From: Polyangiaceae bacterium
Lineage (GTDB): Bacteria > Myxococcota_A > Polyangia > Polyangiales > Polyangiaceae
Length of the DNA: 43,957 nucleotides
Assembly (NCBI GenBank): GCA_025453595.1
Contig: JALOQB010000009.1
Coordinates: 1-43,957 of the forward strand
Direction of reading: 5' to 3'
Shown here: positions 25,737-34,319 of the stretch, piece after piece
How the letters are laid out: each line of letters starts with the position of its first letter
Numbering within the stretch: position 1 is the stretch's first letter
Program-made: the position numbers and the translations under genes
The notes under the pieces: model-generated
What the model saw: only the letters and a program-made list of their open reading frames with translations
The model's database searches: none
What the model was told of the DNA's origin: nothing

Positions 25737-26210
25737 ATGCGGGCGGGGTTCTGGATAGGGCTGGTGGCCCTGGTGGGCGCGGTTGGTTGCAAGAAACCAG
25801 AGACCTACACCACCACCGCCGAGCTGCTCCGGGTGCACCCGCTGGGCCGGGATCCAAGGGCGCCGGTCATGCTGGACGTCGAGCTTCGCTACAGCGACTG
25901 CCCGGGGGATATCCGGCGATTCGTCCGGGGCGACAAGGAGTTCGCGGCCTGTGGGCTGGGGTTGAAGGCAGGCGAGAAGGTGCCCATCGACGTGAAGGTC
26001 CGGTTCGATCAGGAGCGCGGTGTCTTTCGCAGCGAGCTGACCCGCATCGGCCCCTGCGCGCTCCGCATGGACCCCAAGGATGAGGCCAATTTCGAGCGCA
26101 TCGAGCAGTGCTCGGACGTCCGGGCTTCGGGGCTGGTGGTGGGGGTCCGCTGCAGCCGCCAGCGCGACGACGCGCTGATCAAGAAGTGCCCCTGGCTCCG
26201 CCGGGAGTAG
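25737..26210 (+). CDS. Small Cys-rich lipoprotein of unknown function
   Basis: 157 residues from ATG 25737. The signal peptide MRAGFWIGLVALVGAVGC gives a lipid-anchored Cys18. The mature part has about six further Cys (YSDCPGD, FAACGLGL, IGPCALRM, EQCSDV, VRCSRQ, KKCPW), consistent with disulfides outside the cytoplasm, and beta-rich segments such as VMLDVELRYSD and VPIDVKVRFD. No family recognised. It lies 49 bases after the peroxidase lipoprotein on the same strand and may belong to that operon. Confidence 0.78.
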   Translation: MRAGFWIGLVALVGAVGCKKPETYTTTAELLRVHPLGRDPRAPVMLDVELRYSDCPGDIRRFVRGDKEFAACGLGLKAGEKVPIDVKVRFDQERGVFRSELTRIGPCALRMDPKDEANFERIEQCSDVRASGLVVGVRCSRQRDDALIKKCPWLRRE

Positions 26211-26211
26211 C

Positions 26212-26224
26212 AGAGAACTTCTCT
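26212..26224. terminator. Short inverted repeat between convergent genes
   Basis: AGAGAA-C-TTCTCT is perfect apart from the centre base and lies in the 23-base gap between convergent stops (26210 and 26234). Followed by ACAAAA on the plus strand. The stem is short and AT-rich, so a terminator role is only possible. Confidence 0.25.
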
Positions 26225-26233
26225 ACAAAAGCC

Positions 26234-27376
26234 TCACAGGAGGCAGGCGACGGCCATGGTCACCACGGAGAGCAGGGGGACGACGACGCGGGCGACGCGG
26301 AAGATGCGGTCGACGTGCCGCTGCTTCACGAGGAACATGAGCCAGGTCGAGATCATGCCGAGCAGGAGCGCGACGTAGACGCCGAGCATGAGCTTGTCGG
26401 CGCGGGTGAGGTAGCTGGTGGCGGGCAGCTCCTGCATCAGGGAGTAGTGAAAGAGGACGGCGGCGGCGAGCATGGGGGCGCCGGTGTTGGACCGTACTTC
26501 CATCTCATCCGGGGGGACCCACATGCCCAGGATCGAGATGAGGACGATGACGAGGGCAGGGACGTAGACCTTGAAGATCGAGCCGGCGGCGAAGCGTTCC
26601 AGGCCGATGCGGACGATGTACCGTCCGTAGTAGAGGTCGTCGTTCTCGAAGCGCTCGCCGTAGGTGAAGCTGAGGGAGCGCGCCTCGATGTACTGGGCCC
26701 GCCAGCCGACCGCGCGGAACCCCCGGGCCAGGGTGGTGCGGTCGTGGTCCACGACCAGACGAAGCTGGTCTGTACCCTGCGAGTCATCTTCCAAAATAAT
26801 CTTCAATTCCTGGGTATCGAAGGGGTATTTTCGCAGGTCCGGGGGCGACTTGAAGGTGCCCTGCATGCGGTAAAGCTTGAAGGTGGGGCGGTTCGCCAGC
26901 ACCACCTCCTGGTCCAGCGTCCCGTTGGTGCAGTGCAGATCAACGCGGGGGGGCATGGGCTCGGTGCTGGTCAGGCTCAGGTAGAAATCCGCGGTGAATT
27001 TCCCGGTGGTGATGCTGTACTCATCGACCGAGTTCACCATCACCGCGACCTTGACCGGGAGCGCCTTGCCCTGGGGGCTGGCAAAGGGGGAGCGGAAGGG
27101 CGTTCCGGAGGGGTGATAGGGGACGCCGCCCTGGGGGGCGATGGCCAGATCCACGGGCTCGGGGGCCTGCGGTTCGGCGCTGGCGTGGGGGGGCGGTTGT
27201 GCTGCCAGGAGCCCCGAGGCGAGGGGCAGGGCGGAGGCGAGAGGCAGGGCGGAGGGGGGAGGCTCTCCGGCGGGGGTCGCCTCGGCGCGTCGGCTGCAGG
27301 TCTGGGCGCCAAGCCCCAGGGCCAGCGCGCCGAAAACCAGGTGTGTCGCCAGCATACGACGGGAGGGCCGCCTCAT
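26234..27376 (-). CDS. Prokaryotic pentameric ligand-gated ion channel (Cys-loop receptor superfamily)
   Basis: About 380 residues from ATG 27376. Numbered from that start: signal peptide about 1-27, a Pro/Ala-rich stretch to about 105, an extracellular beta-sandwich (about 105-265), then four membrane helices. Diagnostic features are the Pro-loop LRKYPFDTQELKI (about 182-194), M1 FKVYVPALVIVLISILGMWV, pore-lining M2 NTGAPMLAAAVLFHYSL, the M2-M3 loop LPATSYLTRADKL, M3 and a C-terminal M4. As in other bacterial members, the Cys pair of the animal Cys-loop is absent. The subunits should form a pentamer in the inner membrane, gated by an unknown ligand. The early strand reads DFYLSLTSTEP and lacks the Trp common in relatives, so ligand binding may differ. 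Divergent from the FAD-TerB gene. Alternative ATG at 27355. Confidence 0.93.
   Translation of the reverse strand: MRRPSRRMLATHLVFGALALGLGAQTCSRRAEATPAGEPPPSALPLASALPLASGLLAAQPPPHASAEPQAPEPVDLAIAPQGGVPYHPSGTPFRSPFASPQGKALPVKVAVMVNSVDEYSITTGKFTADFYLSLTSTEPMPPRVDLHCTNGTLDQEVVLANRPTFKLYRMQGTFKSPPDLRKYPFDTQELKIILEDDSQGTDQLRLVVDHDRTTLARGFRAVGWRAQYIEARSLSFTYGERFENDDLYYGRYIVRIGLERFAAGSIFKVYVPALVIVLISILGMWVPPDEMEVRSNTGAPMLAAAVLFHYSLMQELPATSYLTRADKLMLGVYVALLLGMISTWLMFLVKQRHVDRIFRVARVVVPLLSVVTMAVACLL
27216..27251. repeat. Two tandem 18-base units in the channel gene's linker
   Basis: Units 27216-27233 and 27234-27251 differ at one base and encode Ala-Leu-Pro-Leu-Ala-Ser twice in the disordered N-terminal stretch of the ion channel. 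Length variation by slippage is likely. Confidence 0.75.
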
Positions 27377-27463
27377 GGAGGCAAGGTAGGCGACGGTCCT
27401 CGCGACAACAACCCCGAGCACGACGGGGTTGCGCGGCGAGGCGGCCTGGGCGCACCTTGGTTC

Positions 27464-28954
27464 ATGGAAAAAAGTCGAGTGCGGGTGCTCGTGATCGGCG
27501 GTGGCATCGGCGGCGGCGCTGCGGCAGCTTTTCTCCGACAGTCAGGCTACGCGGTGATCGCGGAGCGCCCCCGCAACGCCAGCCCGGGGGGCCTGTTGCT
27601 CGCAGGCAACGGCGCCCGCGTGCTTGCTGCCCTGGGCCTCGAGCTCGCGGGCCAGCGCATCGACGCCCAGGAGGTCCGGGACAGCAAGGGGCAGCTGCTC
27701 TCGTCCGATTCGTTCCAGGAAGAACACGCGGGGGGGGGCGGCCCGGTTGGCCTGCTGCGCTCCGGGCTGGAAGAGGCGCTCTGGGATGCGGCTCGCGCGG
27801 AGCTGCTGCCGGGCGTCGAGCTCGAGGAGCTCCGGCAAGATCATGCGCTGGTGGCGACCGCCAGGGGACAGGAGCGCGTGGACCTGGTGGTGGCTGCAGA
27901 TGGACCGGCTTCGGCGCTTCGTCGTCGTTTCCTGCCGGAGCCCGCGTTCCGCGAGGCGCCCCAGGTGCTGCTGCGCTTCCTGTCCCGTACGGATGCGGAG
28001 CCCCGGCTGGTGCGGGTGCTCGGCAACGGCGTCACGCTGGTGCATTTCCCGGTGAGCGCCGGGGTGCGCGGGGGGGTGGCGATCACGGCCGCGGCGGAGG
28101 TGGGGGCCGATCCGGCGGCGCTGCGGGGCGCGCTGGGGCCGGCGGGGAGCGCGGTGCTGGAGGGGCTGGTGCCCGGGTCCTTGCAGCGCGTCCCCCTGCT
28201 CGATGGGCTGGCGCCCTCCTGGTCCCGGGGGGCCCTGGTGCTGCTCGGGGGGGCGGCCCACGGGCTCCACCCGGGCCTGGGGCAAGGGGCCGCGATGGCG
28301 ATCGAGGACGCCCGGGCGCTGCAGGTCGCCCTGGACGGCGCGAGCTCGGTGCCCGCGGCGCTGCAGGCCTACGAGGCAATGCGTCGCGAGCGCGTCGCCG
28401 CGGTGCACCGGGCCGGGTGGGAGCAGGCCGAGGCGACGCGCAAGGGGTCTCTGTTCTCCTCGGTACGCGGGCTGCTGCACCGCATGTTTCCCTCCGGGGC
28501 GCCGGACCGCAAGCTCTCGACCCTGCTCCTGGGCGAGGACCTGGGCCGCCTTCTCTCCCACCGACCCGAGCTCGCACCGCTGACCCCGGAGGCCCGCGGT
28601 GTGCTCCGGTTCCTGGTGAAAATTGGCCAGGTCGACGGTCATTTCGACGAGACCGAGCGAGCCTTCGCGCGGGCCGCGCTGCTGGAGATCGGTCACCAGA
28701 TCGCCGGGGGCGAGCTGGAGGCGCTCGAGTCCGAGACCAGGTTTCGCAGCGCCGGATCGCTGGTCGAAGAATTCCTGGGGCACACGGTGGAATTCCGCGA
28801 ACGCTTGCTGCGCATGGGGGTCCTGCTCGCGGCGGCCAGCGGGCGCGTCACCTCGGACGAGCACAAGGCCCTGCGGGATGCCTGCGACACCCTCCAGATC
28901 CCCCGGGAGACCCTGGAAGCTCAGGTCCGCGAGGCGATCGAGGCGCAGGATTGA
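27464..28954 (+). CDS. FAD-dependent monooxygenase-like protein fused to a TerB-like domain
   Basis: 496 residues from ATG 27464. The N-terminal 360 residues are a p-hydroxybenzoate-hydroxylase-type flavoprotein: dinucleotide motif VLVIGGGIGGG (9-19), the DG motif LVVAADGPAS, and LLGGAAHGLHPGLGQGAAM. In that last motif the family's GD(A)AH Asp is Gly, which may weaken flavin contact. The C-terminal 120 residues look like a TerB/TerB-like helical domain with FLVKIGQVDGHFDETER and AASGRVTSDEHKAL, a paired acidic pattern of the TerB fold. I know of no standard family with this order. Substrate unknown. It is divergent from the ion channel gene across 87 bases. Confidence 0.84.
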   Translation: MEKSRVRVLVIGGGIGGGAAAAFLRQSGYAVIAERPRNASPGGLLLAGNGARVLAALGLELAGQRIDAQEVRDSKGQLLSSDSFQEEHAGGGGPVGLLRSGLEEALWDAARAELLPGVELEELRQDHALVATARGQERVDLVVAADGPASALRRRFLPEPAFREAPQVLLRFLSRTDAEPRLVRVLGNGVTLVHFPVSAGVRGGVAITAAAEVGADPAALRGALGPAGSAVLEGLVPGSLQRVPLLDGLAPSWSRGALVLLGGAAHGLHPGLGQGAAMAIEDARALQVALDGASSVPAALQAYEAMRRERVAAVHRAGWEQAEATRKGSLFSSVRGLLHRMFPSGAPDRKLSTLLLGEDLGRLLSHRPELAPLTPEARGVLRFLVKIGQVDGHFDETERAFARAALLEIGHQIAGGELEALESETRFRSAGSLVEEFLGHTVEFRERLLRMGVLLAAASGRVTSDEHKALRDACDTLQIPRETLEAQVREAIEAQD

Positions 28955-29111
28955 TGCCCCCGGGCCAGGCAAAACCAGGGGTTCACGCGTGTAGGTTGTT
29001 TGTGACCCTTCCGGCTGCCAGGCGCGAGCGCGGAGCGCGCAGGGGCGGGACCGCGGGATCACCAAGGGGGGCGACGAGGGGGGGGGATAGGGGTAGGATG
29101 ACAGCGCCTGC

Positions 29112-30686
29112 ATGGCGATCCCTTCCTCGACGCGCGATCCTTTCAAAATCGGCTCGTTGATCAACGAGAAATACCGGCTGCTCGAGCAGATCGGTGCCGG
29201 GGGTATGGGAAAGGTCTACAAGGCTGCGCAGCTCCCGCTCGAGCGGCCGGTGGCGCTGAAGCTGGTGCACCCGCACCTGGGCCAGGGGTCCGGGTCCGGG
29301 TCTCGCTCCGAGGGGGAGAACTTCCAGAAGCGATTCTTCCGGGAGGCGAGCGCCCAGGCGCAGATCCGGCACCGCAACGTCGTCACCATCTACGATTACG
29401 GGCGCATCGACGGGCAAGACGCCTTCTTCATGGTCATGGAGTACCTGCAGGGGGCGCCGCTGTCGGCGCAGCTCCGCGGGGGGCTCCGGATGGCGCCGGA
29501 GGCCGTCATCGACATGCTGCGGCAGGTGACCCGGGGGCTGCGCGAGGTGCACCGCCAGGGGCTGGTGCATCGCGATCTCAAGCCGGCCAACATCTTCCTG
29601 GCGCAAGAGGGTGAAGAGGGGGTCTACAAGCTGATCGATTTCGGTCTGGTGAAGCACATGCACCAGGCGGGGAACCCGGACGAGCTGACGGAGGCGGGGG
29701 CGCTGCTGGGCTCCCCGACTTACATGGCGCCCGAGCAGGTCGACGGCAGCACCATCGACCCGCGCACCGATCTGTACTCGCTGGGGGCGGTCGCTTTTCA
29801 TTGCCTCGCGGGTCGCCCGCCCTTCGACGGGGCGCTGACCCAGGTGATGCTGCAGCACGTGCACAAGCCCGCGCCCCGGCTGGCCGAGGCTTGCCCCGAG
29901 GGGTCCTTCCCCCCCGAGCTGGAGCACCTGATCGCGCGGTGCCTGGCGAAGGCCCCGGAGCACCGGTACCAGAGCGCCGACGAGCTCCTCGAAGATCTGC
30001 GGGCCTGCGAGGCTCGCTACGGCCTGGGTAGCCCCGGTGGAATGCTGTCCGGGGCTTACCCGGTGGCACCCCCCTCGCCCTCCGGCGGGTTCCCGGGTTC
30101 TTCCCCCTCGTCCGCCTCGCTCAAGCTGGTGCCTCGCCCGGGCGAGGAGAGCCTGGTCACCATGGCCAACGCGGGCGCCATCACCCGCACCGAGCCGCCC
30201 CCTGCGCCTCCGAAGAAGCCCGTTGGCCTCCTGGTCGGCGGCGGGGTCGTCCTGGTCGCGATGGTGCTCGGGGCGCTGGCGCTGCGTCCTGCACCCCAGG
30301 GGCCTGCCTCCACGGCCCCGAGCGCCGCCCCGAGCGCCGCCCCGGCGGCCTCGTCCTGGGCCGTGCTCACCCTCGACTCGATCCCCAGCGGCGCCCGGGT
30401 CCAGGTGGGGGAGCAGCTCGTGGGCGTCACCCCCCTCAGCCTCCCGCTCGACGGCTCCCCCCGGCCCATCTCCCTGATCCTCGACGGCTACGAGGTGTTT
30501 CACCTCGACTCCGTGCCTGGCGAGAGCACCCGCATGGTGATCCCGCTCAAGGCCGCCGACAAGAACGCCGCAGGGAAGCCCGGGAACAAGCAGCCCCCCA
30601 AGAACCCAGGCTCCCGGGCCACCGCCACCGCAACGACCACCACGGACGCGCCCCCGGCCTTGCCCTCCATCCGTATGACGAGGTGA
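29112..30686 (+). CDS. Membrane Ser/Thr protein kinase with extracytoplasmic PEGA domain
   Basis: 524 residues. Kinase domain about 20-290: glycine loop IGAGGMGKVYKA, Lys50, catalytic HRDLKPAN (Asp155), DFG (176-178), and APEQVDGSTIDPRTDLYSLG. A Ser/Pro-rich segment leads to one membrane helix (about 371-391), a short Ala/Pro tandem (PSAAPSAAPAA), and a PEGA domain near 410-475 (VLTLDSIPSGARVQVGEQLVGVTPLSL) on the outer side. Myxobacteria have many such Hanks-type kinases. The substrate is not visible. The gene ends six bases before the start of the TPR/PEGA TonB receptor, with GAGGTGA at its end acting as that gene's ribosome site, so they are likely an operon. Confidence 0.95.
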   Translation: MAIPSSTRDPFKIGSLINEKYRLLEQIGAGGMGKVYKAAQLPLERPVALKLVHPHLGQGSGSGSRSEGENFQKRFFREASAQAQIRHRNVVTIYDYGRIDGQDAFFMVMEYLQGAPLSAQLRGGLRMAPEAVIDMLRQVTRGLREVHRQGLVHRDLKPANIFLAQEGEEGVYKLIDFGLVKHMHQAGNPDELTEAGALLGSPTYMAPEQVDGSTIDPRTDLYSLGAVAFHCLAGRPPFDGALTQVMLQHVHKPAPRLAEACPEGSFPPELEHLIARCLAKAPEHRYQSADELLEDLRACEARYGLGSPGGMLSGAYPVAPPSPSGGFPGSSPSSASLKLVPRPGEESLVTMANAGAITRTEPPPAPPKKPVGLLVGGGVVLVAMVLGALALRPAPQGPASTAPSAAPSAAPAASSWAVLTLDSIPSGARVQVGEQLVGVTPLSLPLDGSPRPISLILDGYEVFHLDSVPGESTRMVIPLKAADKNAAGKPGNKQPPKNPGSRATATATTTTDAPPALPSIRMTR

Positions 30687-30692
30687 TCGTTG

Positions 30693-33587
30693 ATGTCGGT
30701 TCGCCCCTCGCGGCGCGGCCCCCGGGCCCTCGCGCTGCTCTGCCTCCTCTCCCTGCTCCCCTCCGTCGCCCTCGCCGACGATGTCGCGGACGAGGCAGAG
30801 CTCTACTTCCGTATCGCCGCCGAGAAGTTCGTCGCTCGTGATTTCCGCGGCGCTCTCGAATACTTTTTGAGGTCAAACCGTCTGGTCCGTAACCGCAACG
30901 TGATGTTCAACATCGCGAAGTCCTACGAGCAGCTGGGCCAGGTGAACGATGCGTTTCGCTACTACTCGCTGGCCCTCGAGGGCGAGACCGACGAGGCGGT
31001 GAAGAAGAGCGTCTCGGCGGCGCTGGCGGCGCTGCGGGCGCGGGTGGCGCTGGTCGAGGTGGAGACCGACCCCCCTGGCGCGACGATCTACATCGACCGC
31101 AAGGATCTCGGAGCCCGCGGGGCGGCGCCGCGGGCGCTGGCGTTTGCGCCGGGGAAGATCCTGGTGCTGGCGGACATGGCCGGGCACGAGGACGCGGTGC
31201 CGGTCGAGGTGAAGCTGGAGGTGGGGAAGACCGCCCGGGTGAAGCTGACGCTCAAGCGCATTCTGGGGACGGTGCAGCTGGAAGAGGCGCCGGAGGGGCT
31301 GAGCGCCAGCGTGGACGGGGGGCCCTTCGAGCCGGTGACGGGCGGGGCGGTGGGGCTACCGCCGGGGCGGCACCAGCTGACGCTGCGGCTGCCCGGGCAC
31401 CAGGATGACATTCACCTGATCGACGTGACGGCGAACACGACCTCGAAGCTGAAGCCGAGGCTGCAGCCGATGCTGGGCAGCCTGGTGGTGGCGACGGACG
31501 AGCGGGACGCGGAGATCCGGGTGGACGGGCGTCAGGTGGGGTTCACGCCGGCGGTGGTGCCGGTGCCGGTGGGCAAGCACCGGGTGTCGCTGCGGCTGCC
31601 GGGCTACCGCGAGGTGGTGCAGGAGGTCGAGATCAGCACCGGCGAGCCGGTACGGATCGAGGCCGACCTGCGCGGCGTCGAGGAGGTCTCGGCGGTCTCC
31701 CGCGCGACGGAGGCGGTCGAGGACGCGCCCAGCTCGGTCACCGTGCTCTCCCGGCAGGACCTCCGGGCCTTTGGCTTCCCCACGCTGGCCGAGTCGCTCC
31801 GGGGCCTGCGGGGCTTCTACGTCAGCGACTCGCGCAGCTACCACAGCGTGGGCGTCCGCGGCTTCTCTCGCCTGGGCGACTACGGGCAGCGCACCCTGGT
31901 GCTGCTCGACGGTTACGCCACCAACGACAACTACATCGGCTCGTCCTACATCGGCATCGACAACCGGGTCGACCTCGAGGACATCGAGCGCATCGAGGTC
32001 ATCCGGGGGCCGGGCTCCGTGGTCTACGGCACCAACGCCTTCTTTGGCGTGATCAACATGGTCCCGAGGCAGGGGCGGGGGCGCACCGGCGGCGAGGTCG
32101 GCCTCTCGCTCTTCGACTACGGTCTGGCCCGGGGCCGCGCCCGCGCCGACGTCGCCATCAGCAAGGACGCCAGCGCCTGGATCTCGGTGATGGGCGCCCG
32201 GGGCTCGGGGCGTGATTTCTCCTTCCCCGAGCTGGCCAGCGGCACCACCGACGGCACCTCCCGGGGGGCCGACGGCGTCCGGGCCGCCACCGGCCAGGCC
32301 AACCTCCGCTGGAAGGACCTGACCGTCCAGGGGTTCTATACATCCCGCGAGAAGAACGTCCCCACCGGCGGCTACGGCACCATCCTCGGCGACAACCGCA
32401 CCAGGCTCCGCGATACCCGCGGCTTCGTCGAGCTGCGCTACGAGCCCCGGGTCTCCGAGAACGTCCAGCTCCTCACCCGCGCCCACGCGGATCTCTACAA
32501 CTTTCAGGGTTCCTACGCCTACCCTGTCACGGACGGGGGGCTGGGCCAGGAGCGCTTCGAGGGGCGCTGGTTCGGCGGCGAGCTCCGCGTCATGTACAAC
32601 CCCTCGAACCAGCTCCGCATCATGGTGGGGGGTGAAGGGAAGATCCATACCAAAGCCCAGCTCCGAGGCCAGGACGAGACCCAGCTGTACCTGAGCGACA
32701 ACCACCCGTTCCAGGTGGCGGGCGGCTATTTCTCCGGGGACTGGGCGCCGTCGAAGCTGGTGCGGATCTCGGCCGGCGCGCGCCTCGATTACTTCTCGAC
32801 CTTCGCCGGCGTGTCGCTCAACCCCCGGCTCGCGCTGCTGCTCCACCCCACCGAGCGCAGCACGCTCAAGGTGATCGGGGCCAAGGCGTTCCGGGCGCCG
32901 AGCGTGTACGAGTTCTATTACAACGACAACGGGCTGACCCAGGTGGCCAGCACCAACCTCAAGCCCGAGGAGATCTACTCGGGCGAGGTCGAGTTCACCC
33001 AGCGCCTCTCGTCGGCCACCACGCTCACCGCCTCGGCCTTCGCCTCGACGGTCACCGACCTGATCACCCCCCGCGGCACCGGCACCGACGCAGACCCGAT
33101 TTTTTACGAGAATTCGACGGTCCCCACGCTGATCGTCGGGGCCGAGGGCGAGGCGCGGCGCGACTGGCGCCAGGGCTGGATGGTCTCGGTCTCCGGGAGC
33201 GTGCAGCGCGCCTCCTACCGCCAGGAAGCCGGGGATGCGGTGCGGCTCCGCGAGGTGCCTGACTCACCCCTCTACCTCGCCTCGATCCGGGGCGGGGTGC
33301 CGCTGCTCAGCCGGGCCTTGACCCTGGCCAGCCGCCTCTCCATCGAGGGCCCCCGCTTCGACCGCCTGGAACGCTCCACGGAAGACCCCCAGGGCAAGAG
33401 CGAGGCCGCCGCCATCTGGGACCTCATGCTCTCCGGCGAGGAGACCCGCTACGGCATCAGCTACACGGTCGGTGTCTACAACCTCTTCGACTGGCGCTAC
33501 CGGCTGCCGCTGAGCAGCGAGTTCTCCCAGCGCCGGCTCGTCCAGAACGGGCGCACGGCGCTGGCGTCGCTCAGGGTCGCCTTCTGA
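30693..33587 (+). CDS. TonB-dependent receptor with N-terminal TPR and PEGA-like domains
   Basis: 964 residues from ATG 30693 (a TTG at 30690 is also in frame; GAGGTGA about nine bases upstream fits the ATG). Signal peptide ending VALADD; TPR-like helices about 30-100 (FRGALEYFLRSNRLVRN, NIAKSYEQLGQVNDAFRYY); PEGA-like units near 107-340 (VETDPPGATIYIDRK, LVVATDERDAEIRVDGRQVG, VPVPVGKHRVSLRLPGYRE); a plug domain (VTVLSRQDLRAFGFPTLAES, IERIEVIRGPGSVVYGTNA); and a beta-barrel ending LASLRVAF, with the terminal Phe expected of outer-membrane barrels. Architecture is larger than a classic receptor and may engage periplasmic or envelope partners. It follows the PEGA kinase. Ligand unknown. Confidence 0.93.
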   Translation: MSVRPSRRGPRALALLCLLSLLPSVALADDVADEAELYFRIAAEKFVARDFRGALEYFLRSNRLVRNRNVMFNIAKSYEQLGQVNDAFRYYSLALEGETDEAVKKSVSAALAALRARVALVEVETDPPGATIYIDRKDLGARGAAPRALAFAPGKILVLADMAGHEDAVPVEVKLEVGKTARVKLTLKRILGTVQLEEAPEGLSASVDGGPFEPVTGGAVGLPPGRHQLTLRLPGHQDDIHLIDVTANTTSKLKPRLQPMLGSLVVATDERDAEIRVDGRQVGFTPAVVPVPVGKHRVSLRLPGYREVVQEVEISTGEPVRIEADLRGVEEVSAVSRATEAVEDAPSSVTVLSRQDLRAFGFPTLAESLRGLRGFYVSDSRSYHSVGVRGFSRLGDYGQRTLVLLDGYATNDNYIGSSYIGIDNRVDLEDIERIEVIRGPGSVVYGTNAFFGVINMVPRQGRGRTGGEVGLSLFDYGLARGRARADVAISKDASAWISVMGARGSGRDFSFPELASGTTDGTSRGADGVRAATGQANLRWKDLTVQGFYTSREKNVPTGGYGTILGDNRTRLRDTRGFVELRYEPRVSENVQLLTRAHADLYNFQGSYAYPVTDGGLGQERFEGRWFGGELRVMYNPSNQLRIMVGGEGKIHTKAQLRGQDETQLYLSDNHPFQVAGGYFSGDWAPSKLVRISAGARLDYFSTFAGVSLNPRLALLLHPTERSTLKVIGAKAFRAPSVYEFYYNDNGLTQVASTNLKPEEIYSGEVEFTQRLSSATTLTASAFASTVTDLITPRGTGTDADPIFYENSTVPTLIVGAEGEARRDWRQGWMVSVSGSVQRASYRQEAGDAVRLREVPDSPLYLASIRGGVPLLSRALTLASRLSIEGPRFDRLERSTEDPQGKSEAAAIWDLMLSGEETRYGISYTVGVYNLFDWRYRLPLSSEFSQRRLVQNGRTALASLRVAF

Positions 33588-33590
33588 CCC

Positions 33591-33908
33591 TCAGCTCTTG
33601 GGCTGGACCAGCTTGGCCAGCTCGCCGCTCTGGAACAGCTCGAGCAGGATGTCGCTGCCGCCGACGAACTGGCCGTCGATGTACACCTGGGGGATCGTGG
33701 GCCAGTTGCTGAACTCCTTGATGCCCTCGCGGATCTCCGGGTCGGACAGCACGTTGATCGTCTCGAACTCGGCCCCCGAGCGCTTGAGCGCCTCGACCGC
33801 CCGGGCCGAGAACCCGCACTGGGGGAACTGCTTGGTGCCCTTCATGAACAGCAGCACCCGGTTGCTCTGGATGTAACCCTGGATCTTGCTTCGCACGTCG
33901 TCTCGCAT
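33591..33908 (-). CDS. grxD: Monothiol glutaredoxin (CGFS type)
   Basis: 105 residues, the family length. Active site PQCGFSARAV (Cys31-Gly-Phe-Ser34), MKGTKQFP before it, WPTIPQVYIDG with the cis-Pro, and FVGGSDILLELF for glutathione binding. CGFS glutaredoxins bind a [2Fe-2S] cluster with glutathione and pass it on with BolA partners. GAAGAGGGAACC precedes ATG 33908. It follows the bolA-like gene by 12 bases in an operon, and the stop is three bases from the convergent TonB receptor stop. Confidence 0.95.
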   Translation of the reverse strand: MRDDVRSKIQGYIQSNRVLLFMKGTKQFPQCGFSARAVEALKRSGAEFETINVLSDPEIREGIKEFSNWPTIPQVYIDGQFVGGSDILLELFQSGELAKLVQPKS

Positions 33909-33920
33909 GGTTCCCTCTTC

Positions 33921-34172
33921 TCACGTCAGCCGTCGGCCTCGCTCCCCCGGGGTCTTGGTCTCCAGGGTCAGCGCGTGGATCTTGCTCCGCATCGCATCCC
34001 CCAGCGCCGCGTAGACCGCCCGGTGGCGCTCGATCAACCCCTTGCCCTCGAAGGCCTCGCTCACCACCACCGCCCGGTAGTGATCCCGGGTGCCGGTGAG
34101 ATCTTCGACCTGCACGTCGCCGCCCGGAAAGGCCGACTGCAACATGCGGAGCAGCTCGGATGGTTCGATCAT
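33921..34172 (-). CDS. BolA family protein
   Basis: 83 residues of the BolA/IbaG class II KH-like fold. Visible: LLRMLQSAFPGGDVQVEDLTG, HYRAVVVSEAFEGKGLIERHRAVY with the conserved His, ALGDAM, and IHALTLETKTPGE. BolA proteins work with CGFS glutaredoxins in Fe-S handling; here the glutaredoxin gene is next in the operon. ATG 34172 has AAGGCAAGG nearby. Divergent from the glycerol-3-phosphate dehydrogenase gene. Confidence 0.93.
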   Translation of the reverse strand: MIEPSELLRMLQSAFPGGDVQVEDLTGTRDHYRAVVVSEAFEGKGLIERHRAVYAALGDAMRSKIHALTLETKTPGERGRRLT

Positions 34173-34319
34173 GACGCCTTGCCTTGGATTGCGCGCCCAC
34201 CGCTGTCAAGCACCCTCTCGGCTGGGTCTCCCTCGCCCTCCGGCCCTTCTCCTTGATTCACCCCTGGTTCAGGCCCCGGTTGCGCCGCGATGCGTTATGG
34301 GCCATCTGTCCCCCCTCGG

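Noticed and set aside
27216..27251. CRISPR-like or mobile repeat
   Set aside because: Only two adjacent units with no spacers, in frame in a disordered linker; simple slippage repeat.
26108..27463. Upstream extension of the FAD-TerB frame across the ion-channel gene
   Set aside because: It is antisense to the ion channel with mirror-frame composition; the flavoprotein opens at 27464 with its dinucleotide motif.
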